NCBI GenBank assembly: GCA_001800185.1
Contig: MGUX01000067.1
Location: 1,390 to 7,185, forward strand
Reading direction: 5' to 3'
Length of the DNA: 5,796 nt
Origin: Elusimicrobia bacterium RIFCSPLOWO2_12_FULL_59_9
Lineage (GTDB): Bacteria > Elusimicrobiota > Elusimicrobia > O2-12-FULL-59-9
Shown here: positions 1-5,122 of the stretch, piece by piece
How positions within the stretch are numbered: the first letter of the stretch is position 1
How the letters are laid out: every line of letters starts with the position of its first letter
The notes under the pieces: generated by a model
What the model was told of the DNA's origin: nothing
Database searches by the model: none
The model's input: only the letters and a program-made list of their open reading frames with translations
Made by a program: the position numbers and the translations under genes

Positions 1-1
1 T

Positions 2-241
2 CCGGCGACCGTCATTGGTCTTATCGTGACCGCCGCCGTTCTCAGCCTCGGTTTGGCCTTCGGGGCGCCGGCAATCGTGGCCATCGCGGCTTTTGGAGCC
101 TTCATCGGCTCCCTGTTTGGCGCCATAGGCATCATCTCTCCCTCCAAGAACAGACGGGCGAAAAAAGTGGAGAAAGAAATTCAAGGCAAATCCGCGGAAA
201 CGTCCGAGCCGATCCCTCCTTCGCCGCGCTTCCGGTACTAG
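2..241 (+). CDS. C-terminal end of a small hydrophobic membrane protein (5' truncated, unidentified)
   Basis: I do not recognise this protein. The reading frame is open to the left edge, and the only start-like codon inside, GTG at 26, has no Shine-Dalgarno sequence and lies in the middle of a hydrophobic run (upstream codons read PATVIGLI). The true start is therefore probably outside the window. The visible part is strongly hydrophobic for about 45 residues, enough for two short membrane helices. It includes a GxxxGxxxG glycine zipper (window 95-121, within FGAFIGSLFGAIG), a motif used for close helix packing. A basic stretch follows (KNRRAKKVEKE), then a Pro/Ser-rich tail ending in RFRY, presumably cytoplasmic under the positive-inside rule. 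It could be a small membrane-stress or channel-like protein, or the end of a larger transporter. That it is coding is likely; the function is unknown. Confidence 0.5.
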   Translation, partial: PATVIGLIVTAAVLSLGLAFGAPAIVAIAAFGAFIGSLFGAIGIISPSKNRRAKKVEKEIQGKSAETSEPIPPSPRFRY

Positions 242-314
242 CCGGGAGGCCGGTGGTCTCACCCCCGGCATCCGGAGCGAGTGCCTCGTCGCGCGTCACT
301 GGCGCTACCATCGT

Positions 315-333
315 CCCTTCACGGAGCGAAGGG
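315..333. repeat. Small perfect inverted repeat (6-bp stem, 7-base loop)
   Basis: CCCTTC at 315-320 pairs with GAAGGG at 328-333 around the loop ACGGAGC. It lies in the gap after the truncated membrane gene. No T-run follows on either strand, so it is not a typical intrinsic terminator. It could be an mRNA 3'-end hairpin or chance. Confidence 0.3.
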
Positions 334-365
334 CCTGGCACGCCAAGCGCGCCGAGCTCTGCGCG

Positions 366-386
366 GCGCCAAATAAAGGCGCTTTT
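366..386 (+). terminator. Candidate intrinsic terminator of the upstream gene
   Basis: GCGCC at 366-370 pairs with GGCGC at 378-382 around the loop AAATAAA, and TTTT follows directly at 383-386. A G-T pair (365/383) can extend the stem. The stem is short and the T-run is only four long, so this is a weak terminator at best. Its position fits, after the gene ending at 241 and before the promoter of the serine hydrolase. Confidence 0.4.
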
Positions 387-425
387 GCCGCCGTATCTTA
401 AGTCACAAAAAAAGGACTTGAAAAT

Positions 426-454
426 TTAACATTTTGCTGCTAAAGTACTATAAG
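426..454 (+). promoter_or_regulatory. Sigma70-type promoter of the serine hydrolase gene
   Basis: TTAACA at 426-431 (5/6 to the -35 consensus), a 17-base spacer, and TATAAG at 449-454 (5/6 to the -10 consensus). An A/T-rich stretch upstream (about 404-425, with a run of seven A) could act as an UP element. A second, overlapping pair is TTGAAA (418-423), 17 bases, TAAAGT (441-446). The better pair predicts transcription from about 461, next to the ATG at 462, so the transcript would be leaderless or nearly so. That agrees with the lack of a Shine-Dalgarno sequence there. Inferred from sequence match only. Confidence 0.55.
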
Positions 455-461
455 TCAGCCT

Positions 462-1457
462 ATGCGAAACTTGCTTATAGTCCTTCTGGCGGCAGTTGTG
501 GGCTTCCTCTCCGCTTATATCGGCGCGGACTTGGCGGCGTGGTATGAAAACCCCTCTTCCAGCGTTTCTTTGGGCGGGGGGGCCCCGCTGGAGCCGCCCA
601 AAGAGTCCTCCGCCTATCCTGTGGAAGAGGCGTGGCAAACGATGATCGCCTCGGTCCAGGAAAGGATACAGCGCAATCCCGGGAAGGTGGGAATCTATAT
701 AAAGGATTTAAGGAACGACCGGGTGTGGACTTACGGCGAAAATGAGATGTTTCCCAGCGCCAGTTTGGTCAAGTTGCCGATCATGGCGACCGTCTTTCAG
801 CGAGTCCAAGAGGGCAAGCTCAGCCTGGACAAGCGCATCGCCGTCAACCGGCGCTATCGCATGGGGGGCTCCGGCCGCCTGAAATGGTTCCGGGATGGCT
901 CGAAATTCACCTTGCGGGACGTTATTCAATGGATGATCACGGAAAGCGACAACACAGCCATGAAGATGGCCATCGACACCGTCGGCTTTGCGGCGTTTCA
1001 GGAGGAACTTCCTCGCTTCGGCTTCAGGGCCACCCAGGTCAATCCCGAAGGATTGTCGTTGTCGAGCGGGCGAGTGTCCCGCGAAAATTACACGACCGCC
1101 GCCGAAATGGGCATGTTTTTGGAGAAGCTTTACCGCAAGGAGCTGGTCAGTCCCACGGCCAGCGAAATCATGACCGAGTTAATGAAGAAGCTTCCGACGC
1201 GCAAGCGTCTTGCCACTGGGCTCCCCTACGGGTGGCAGATCGCGCACAAGACCGGCCTTCTCAGGCAGGCCTGCCATGACGTGGGCATCGTGTATACGCC
1301 CGAGGGCGATTATATCATCTGCGTCCTGACCGGAAAAAACTCAAGCTATCGCCGCGCCAAAGAGTTGATCGCTTCCGTTGGAAAAACCATGCACCAGTAT
1401 TTCCGCTCCGACAGCTCGATCATAGTCAACCTTCCCGCCCAAAAAAGCCAGAGTTAA
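462..1457 (+). CDS. Membrane-anchored serine hydrolase, class A beta-lactamase-like fold
   Basis: A 331-residue protein of the penicillin-recognising serine hydrolase group (beta-lactamase2 / class A-like). Residues 3-20 form a hydrophobic signal anchor or uncleaved signal peptide; a low-complexity Gly/Pro/Ser linker (about 31-52) follows, then the catalytic domain (about 57-315), which should lie outside the inner membrane. The active-site motifs are present: SLVK at 101-104 (nucleophile Ser101, Lys104), SDN at 162-164 in ESDNTA, and KTG at 263-265 in AHKTG. The segment ENYTTAAEMG (208-217) matches the helix after the omega loop. No ExxLN motif carrying the deacylating glutamate of true beta-lactamases is evident; NPEGLS (194-199) sits about where it should be. 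The protein may therefore be a peptidoglycan-acting or penicillin-binding relative rather than a resistance enzyme. No lipobox Cys. ATG 462 is chosen because it opens directly into the signal anchor, although no ribosome binding site precedes it. It is transcribed separately from recA, 112 bases downstream. Confidence 0.92.
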   Translation: MRNLLIVLLAAVVGFLSAYIGADLAAWYENPSSSVSLGGGAPLEPPKESSAYPVEEAWQTMIASVQERIQRNPGKVGIYIKDLRNDRVWTYGENEMFPSASLVKLPIMATVFQRVQEGKLSLDKRIAVNRRYRMGGSGRLKWFRDGSKFTLRDVIQWMITESDNTAMKMAIDTVGFAAFQEELPRFGFRATQVNPEGLSLSSGRVSRENYTTAAEMGMFLEKLYRKELVSPTASEIMTELMKKLPTRKRLATGLPYGWQIAHKTGLLRQACHDVGIVYTPEGDYIICVLTGKNSSYRRAKELIASVGKTMHQYFRSDSSIIVNLPAQKSQS

Positions 1458-1485
1458 GAGCCTGTCACGCAATAACTGAGTCAAT

Positions 1486-1514
1486 GCGGCCGAGAGACTT
1501 TCGCCGCGACGGCG
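1486..1514 (+). other. Overlapping hairpins between the hydrolase gene and recA
   Basis: Two mutually exclusive stems are visible. The first pairs GCGGC (1486-1490) with GCCGC (1503-1507), continued inside by GAGA (1492-1495) with TTTC (1499-1502, one G-T pair) after a bulged C. The second pairs CGCCG (1502-1506) with CGGCG (1510-1514) around a CGA loop, followed four bases later by TTATTT. The second could be a weak terminator for the hydrolase transcript. As DNA, the repeats cover the -35 region of the recA promoter and could be a protein-binding site. Function unproven. Confidence 0.3.
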
Positions 1515-1523
1515 CGCCTTATT

Positions 1524-1532
1524 TGATATAAT
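1524..1532 (+). promoter_or_regulatory. Extended -10 promoter of recA
   Basis: TGATATAAT is a perfect extended -10 element: TG, one base, then a full TATAAT at 1527-1532. At the normal -35 distance (about 1504-1509, CCGCGA) there is no match, which extended -10 promoters tolerate. Transcription should begin near 1539, giving a leader of about 30 bases with the strong ribosome binding site at 1556-1562. I see no LexA-type operator (neither CTGT-N8-ACAG nor GAAC-N4-GTTC) at or near this promoter. Confidence 0.65.
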
Positions 1533-1555
1533 AATCCGACCGTCGCACACTTCAC

Positions 1556-1562
1556 GGAGGAG
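1556..1562 (+). promoter_or_regulatory. Strong Shine-Dalgarno sequence of recA
   Basis: GGAGGAG lies seven bases before the ATG at 1570, close to ideal spacing. It fixes the recA start and is the only strong ribosome binding site in the window. Anti-Shine-Dalgarno use is therefore intact in this organism, which makes its absence at 462, 2637 and 4931 more notable. Confidence 0.85.
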
Positions 1563-1569
1563 CTTCCCC

Positions 1570-2634
1570 ATGACCAAAGATGGAAAACTGAAAGCCCTGG
1601 ATTTAGCGCTGATGCAGATTGAGAAAGCGTTCGGCCGCGAAGCGATCATGAAGCTGGGAGATAAATCCGGCAAGATCAAGGTGGAAGTCATTCCTACGGG
1701 ATCTCTGCCCCTGGACCTGGCTCTGGGCGTCGGAGGGCTTCCCCGCGGCCGCGTGGTCGAGATTTACGGCCCGGAATCCTCGGGCAAAACCACTTTGAGC
1801 CTGCACGCGATCGCCCAGGCCCAGAAGGCGGGAGGCATGGCCGCTTTCATCGACGCCGAGCATGCGATGGACCCGCTCTACGCCCAGAAGCTGGGCGTGG
1901 ATATCGACAACCTTTTGATATCCCAGCCGGATTCCGGAGAACAGGCGCTTGAGATCACCGAGCGTCTGATCCGTTCGGGAGCTTTGGATATCGTCGTCAT
2001 CGACTCCGTGGCGGCGTTGGTGCCCCGCGCCGAGATCGAGGGAGAGATGGGGGACAGCCACATGGGGCTGCAGGCGCGCCTCATGTCCCAGGCCATGCGA
2101 AAGCTGACGGCCGCCATCGCCCAGACCAAGACCTGCCTTGTTTTTATCAACCAAATCCGCATGAAACTTGGCGTGATGTTCGGCAACCCGGAAACGACCA
2201 CCGGCGGCATGGCGCTCAAGTTTTATTCCTCGGTGCGCCTGGATATACGCCGCATCGAAAACATCAAGATCGGCGACGAGGTGGTCGGCTCCCGCGTCCG
2301 GGTCAAGGTCGTTAAAAACAAGGTAGCCCCGCCCTATCGCACGGCGGAATTTGAAATGCTTTACGGTCATGGGATTTCACGCGAGGGCTGCGCTCTGGAC
2401 TTGGGCGTCGACAAGCAGGTCGTCGAGAAAAGCGGCAGCTGGTATCTTTATAAAAACGAGCGGCTGGGGCAGGGCCGGGAAAGCGCCAAAAAATTTCTCG
2501 GCGAGAATCCCGCCGTGCTGGAGGCGATAGAATCCGCCATCCGCAGCGGGCCGGTTCCGGAGGACGCGGCCAAGGCGGCCGATAAGCCCGCCGCCGCTTC
2601 CCCCAAACCCAAGCACGCCGTCGGCGCCCATTAG
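1570..2634 (+). CDS. recA: RecA recombinase
   Basis: RecA is the ATP-dependent strand-exchange protein of homologous recombination and repair and the co-protease that triggers LexA cleavage where LexA exists. At 354 residues it has the usual length. Visible landmarks: Walker A GPESSGKT at 67-74; the catalytic Glu97 in FIDAEHAMDP; Walker B IVVID at 141-145; the L1 DNA-binding loop region EIEGEMGDSHMGLQAR at 155-170; FINQIRMKLGVMFG at 192-205, leading into the L2 loop with NPETTTGG at 206-213; and the C-terminal DNA-gateway domain up to about residue 325. The start is fixed by GGAGGAG seven bases upstream. The last 25 residues (AAKAADKPAAASPKPKHAVGAH and the preceding few) are Ala/Pro/Lys-rich with very few acidic residues, unlike the strongly acidic tail of E. 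coli RecA that restrains its DNA binding. xerD starts two bases after the stop, so the two are likely cotranscribed. No SOS box is seen. Confidence 0.99.
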   Translation: MTKDGKLKALDLALMQIEKAFGREAIMKLGDKSGKIKVEVIPTGSLPLDLALGVGGLPRGRVVEIYGPESSGKTTLSLHAIAQAQKAGGMAAFIDAEHAMDPLYAQKLGVDIDNLLISQPDSGEQALEITERLIRSGALDIVVIDSVAALVPRAEIEGEMGDSHMGLQARLMSQAMRKLTAAIAQTKTCLVFINQIRMKLGVMFGNPETTTGGMALKFYSSVRLDIRRIENIKIGDEVVGSRVRVKVVKNKVAPPYRTAEFEMLYGHGISREGCALDLGVDKQVVEKSGSWYLYKNERLGQGRESAKKFLGENPAVLEAIESAIRSGPVPEDAAKAADKPAAASPKPKHAVGAH

Positions 2635-2636
2635 CC

Positions 2637-3527
2637 TTGCCGGAACCTATTTTAACCGGATTTCTCAAGCATCTTTCCTTGGAAAGAGGGTTGTCCGCGC
2701 ACACCTGCCGGTCCTACGGATACGATCTTAAAGCCTATCTAAAATACATTTCCAGCCGCTCCATCGAGCCGCTGGAGGCGACGGCGGACGCGCTGTCGGA
2801 TTACGTATGGCATTTATCGTCGGTGGAAAAGCTCAAGCCCAGATCCGTTTACCGCAAAATGGAGGCGCTCCGCTCTTTTTACCGCTTTCACCTGGGCGAG
2901 GGAAGACTGAGCTTGGATCCGACGCGCGATTTCAAAGCTCCCCATCTTCAAGAAAGAATACCCCGCTACCTGAGGCTCGGCGAGGTGGAGAGGTTGATGG
3001 TCGCGGCGCAAGGCGAGGGGTTTTTAAAAGTGCGGCTGAGCGCCGCCCTGGAGCTTCTGTATGCCACGGGCATGCGCGTGTCGGAGCTTTTAAAGCTGGA
3101 GATGGACGACATCCACGCGGATCAAAGATGGGTGCGCGTGATGGGCAAGGGCAAAAAGGAAAGGCTTGTTCCCATCCATGACCGGGCCAACGCGGCGTTG
3201 TGGAGATTCGTCGATGTCAGGCGGCAAAAGTTCGACGGGCGGAAAGTCGCCCGCGAGGTTTTTGTCAGCCGCAGGGGCACGGCCTTAAGCCGGGCGCAGT
3301 TGTGGAAAGACCTGCAGAAAATCTCCAGAGAGGCGAAAATTTCAGGGCGCGTCTATGCCCATCTTTTCCGGCACACCTTCGCGTCGCATCTGATTCAAAA
3401 CGGCGCCGATTTGAGGGCCGTCCAAGAAATGCTGGGCCACGCCGATCTTTCCACGACGCAGGTCTATACCCACCTGGAAAAATCCGGACTCAAAACCTCC
3501 CACAAGAAGTTCCATCCGAAAGCGTAG
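2637..3527 (+). CDS. xerD: Tyrosine recombinase of the XerC/XerD family, probably XerD
   Basis: A 296-residue site-specific recombinase of the type that resolves chromosome dimers at dif with a partner Xer protein and FtsK. The N-terminal SAM-like core-binding domain covers about residues 4-90 (LSLERGLSAHT, a typical Xer opening) and the catalytic domain about 108-290. The full catalytic set is visible: Arg147 in ATGMRVSE, Lys171 in MGKGKKERLVP, His242 and Arg245 in HLFRHTFASHL, His268 in LGHADLSTTQ, and the nucleophile Tyr277 in VYTH. The ending KKFHPKA resembles the HPRA end of XerD, which favours XerD over XerC. Length matches the family (about 295-300). The TTG start is chosen because it gives the normal Xer N-terminus and no other start codon lies just upstream in frame. 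It has no Shine-Dalgarno and follows the recA stop by two bases, so translation probably depends on ribosomes finishing recA. It could instead be a phage-type integrase, but the compact length and lack of att-like repeats argue for a housekeeping Xer. Confidence 0.92.
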   Translation: MPEPILTGFLKHLSLERGLSAHTCRSYGYDLKAYLKYISSRSIEPLEATADALSDYVWHLSSVEKLKPRSVYRKMEALRSFYRFHLGEGRLSLDPTRDFKAPHLQERIPRYLRLGEVERLMVAAQGEGFLKVRLSAALELLYATGMRVSELLKLEMDDIHADQRWVRVMGKGKKERLVPIHDRANAALWRFVDVRRQKFDGRKVAREVFVSRRGTALSRAQLWKDLQKISREAKISGRVYAHLFRHTFASHLIQNGADLRAVQEMLGHADLSTTQVYTHLEKSGLKTSHKKFHPKA

Positions 3528-3566
3528 ATTTACTTGGCTCGGGCAAGCTCCGGCCGTTCGCAGAGC

Positions 3567-4931
3567 TCACGGCACTTGGCGCGCCGGAGTCGCAAGTTCC
3601 GGCCGTATGACCAGGACGAAGTAGGCTGTGCCTAGGGTCAACATTGCGCCGAAGACGGCGGCGACCGCCGGATAATAGTACGTCATGGACACCAGGCAGA
3701 CGACGGCTATGCCGATGGTGGTCAGGGGCGACCAGGGGTATGCCAGGGCCCGGAAAGGCCGGTGCAGATGCGGCTCCTTGCGCCGCAGAGCGATGAGCGA
3801 GACCATCGAGAGAATATAGAGGGCGATGGCCCCGAAGCAGGACAAGGTGATGATCTCGGAGGTTTTTCCTGTTAGGATGGCGGCCATTCCCAGGCCCAAG
3901 TTGACCAGCAGCGCCGCCACGGGGGTCTTCAACCTCGGGTGCGTCTTGCCCAGGAACCAAGGCGCAAATCCCACGCGTCCCAGCTCCATGGTGGCCCGGC
4001 TCGCGGCGAGGATGATGCCGTTGAAGGAGGCGACGAGCCCCAGCATGCCGATGCCCACGAGCATTCCATACAAGGGGCTGCTTCGCTGGATCACGTGCGC
4101 CATCGCCAGCGGCAGCGGGGAATCGCTCGGAGCGGCGCCCGGGCCGGCGTAGACGACGGCTTCCCAGCCCGCCACCCCCACCGAGCAGAAGAACACGCCC
4201 AGAGCGAGCACGACCAGCGTCACGATGGCTGAGCCGAAACCGAGCGGAACGTTGCGCTGGGGATTATGGGCCTCTTCGGCGGCGTTGGCCACCCCTTCGA
4301 TGGCCAAATAAAACCAGATGGCGAACGGAAGGGAGGCGAACACCCCCATCCAACCGTTGGGCAGGGGGTTGGCGCGAAAATGCTCCCATTGAAAGGCCGG
4401 AGCCGTCACCGCCATAAAAATCAGGAGTTCCGCCACGGCCAGCACCGTAACCGCCAACTCGAAGGAGGCGGCCTGCTTGACCCCCCAGACGTTGAGGAGG
4501 GTGAAGATGAGGTAAAGCGCGGCGCCGATCCACCCGGGCTTGATCGCCGGGAAGTAGACCGACAGGTAGGCGCCGATCGCGAAGGCGACGGCCGGCAAGG
4601 CGAAGACGAATTCGATGACCTGCACCAAGCCCGAGAGAAAGCCGCCGTAGGGGCCCAGCGCCCGCAGGCCGTAGTCGAACACGCCGCCCGCCTTGGGGAT
4701 GGCGCAGGCCAGCTCGGTGTAGCTGAAAACAAAGGTCAGATACATGACGGTGACGATCAAGGTCGCCGCCAGCATCCCGTATGTCCCGCCCACCGGAAGG
4801 CCCAGGTTCCAGCCGAAGTACTCCCCTCCGATCACATAGCCGACGCCCAGACCCCAAAGCATCCAGGGCCCCAGCGCCTTTTTGAGCTGGCTGCCTTTTT
4901 CCTGGTGACCGACGGTTGGATGTTGCTCCAT
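3567..4931 (-). CDS. eat: APC-superfamily permease, ethanolamine permease type
   Basis: A 454-residue inner-membrane transporter of the amino acid-polyamine-organocation superfamily, with about 12 predicted hydrophobic helices from residue 22 to 442. Its N-terminal half (LGVGYVIGGEYFGWNLGL, FVFSYTELACAIPKAGG, FDYGLRALGP, then VQVIEFVFALPAVAFAIGAY) closely resembles the ethanolamine permease subfamily, which brings in ethanolamine, probably with a cation. The conserved APC loop is EGVANAAEEAHNPQRNVP at 212-229, and RPFRALAYPW (391-400) precedes the last helix pair. ATG 4931 gives a short polar N-terminus before the first helix, but no Shine-Dalgarno precedes it; a long inverted octamer array begins 14 bases upstream. 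The gene converges on xerD with 39 bases between stops and lies downstream of a thiolase on the same strand. No ethanolamine ammonia-lyase genes are in view, so the substrate is inferred from resemblance; a related amino acid or amine is possible. Confidence 0.88.
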   Translation of the reverse strand: MEQHPTVGHQEKGSQLKKALGPWMLWGLGVGYVIGGEYFGWNLGLPVGGTYGMLAATLIVTVMYLTFVFSYTELACAIPKAGGVFDYGLRALGPYGGFLSGLVQVIEFVFALPAVAFAIGAYLSVYFPAIKPGWIGAALYLIFTLLNVWGVKQAASFELAVTVLAVAELLIFMAVTAPAFQWEHFRANPLPNGWMGVFASLPFAIWFYLAIEGVANAAEEAHNPQRNVPLGFGSAIVTLVVLALGVFFCSVGVAGWEAVVYAGPGAAPSDSPLPLAMAHVIQRSSPLYGMLVGIGMLGLVASFNGIILAASRATMELGRVGFAPWFLGKTHPRLKTPVAALLVNLGLGMAAILTGKTSEIITLSCFGAIALYILSMVSLIALRRKEPHLHRPFRALAYPWSPLTTIGIAVVCLVSMTYYYPAVAAVFGAMLTLGTAYFVLVIRPELATPARQVP

Positions 4932-4945
4932 TCTAGACGGAATGA

Positions 4946-5090
4946 AGTGATAAAGCTGTAAAGTGGCGGGGAAGTGATAGAGTGGTACAGTGGTAGAGTG
5001 TCGGAAAAGGGAACCTTCGCGGGGCCTGTCCCATTCTACAGATTTTCACTTTACCACTTTATCACTATGCCACTTTACCACTGGAACACT
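4946..5090. repeat. Inverted arrays of an 8-base repeat forming a long imperfect palindrome
   Basis: The left array (4946-5004) reads as successive octamers AGTGATAA, AGCTGTAA, AGTGGCGG, (extra GGA), AGTGATAG, AGTGGTAC, AGTGGTAG, AGTGTCGG. The right array (5043-5090) reads TTTTCACT, TTACCACT, TTATCACT, ATGCCACT, TTACCACT, GGAACACT, the same unit on the other strand (consensus AGTGGTAA). From the outside inward, left units 1-6 match the right units in the same order at 5, 6, 6, 7, 7 and 5 of 8 bases (36 of 48), so the arms are one imperfect palindrome with a 46-base centre and not just two independent arrays. An RNA read through it would fold into a long stem. It fills most of the gap between the thiolase and the permease. 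Possible roles are an attenuator or terminator, a protein-binding array, or a dispersed intergenic repeat family. A weak -10-like TAGAAT on the minus strand (5033-5038) lies in the centre, without a -35. Confidence 0.85.
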
Positions 5091-5119
5091 TGTCGTCAAG
5101 AAGCGCTGGGCGCGACAAG
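5089..5119. repeat. Inverted repeat just after the thiolase stop
   Basis: CTTGTCG at 5089-5095 and CGACAAG at 5113-5119 are perfect 7-base inverted repeats around a 17-base centre that contains AGCGCT. It begins four bases after the thiolase stop on the minus strand. No T-run follows on that strand, so a classic intrinsic terminator is not supported. It could be an mRNA 3'-end stem or the outer edge of the adjoining octamer palindrome, whose last unit it overlaps by two bases. Confidence 0.4.
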
Positions 5120-5122
5120 AGG

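Noticed and set aside
884..1279. A 131-codon frame inside the serine hydrolase
   Set aside because: It overlaps a gene with intact catalytic motifs and reads as His/Arg-rich out-of-frame sequence.
1511..1518. The palindrome GGCGCGCC, seen here and again near 3579-3586
   Set aside because: Eight-base GC palindromes are expected by chance in such GC-rich DNA, and the two sites share no flanking sequence.
1603..2370. A 255-codon open frame on the minus strand opposite recA
   Set aside because: It is a shadow of GC-rich recA codons: His/Asp/Gly/Arg-rich with no family resemblance, and the plus-strand RecA is beyond doubt.
2637..3527. Reading the tyrosine recombinase as an integrase of a mobile element with nearby attachment sites
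   Set aside because: The protein has the compact Xer layout and HPKA ending, sits behind recA, and no tRNA, direct repeats or dif-like 28-base site could be found.
3583..3603. GCCGGA / TCCGGC inverted repeat as a terminator between the converging genes
   Set aside because: It lies inside the permease coding end, has a 9-base loop and no T-run on either strand. I see no convincing terminator in 3528-3566.
4266..4961. A 231-codon plus-strand open frame opposite the permease
   Set aside because: Its translation is highly charged and Gly/His/Arg-rich, the mirror of a hydrophobic protein, and it runs into the octamer repeat. No start signal or family match.
4932..5122. CRISPR array reading of the repeated TTACCACT / AGTGGTAA units
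   Set aside because: Units are 8 bases with no unique spacers and occur in both orientations; no cas gene is nearby.
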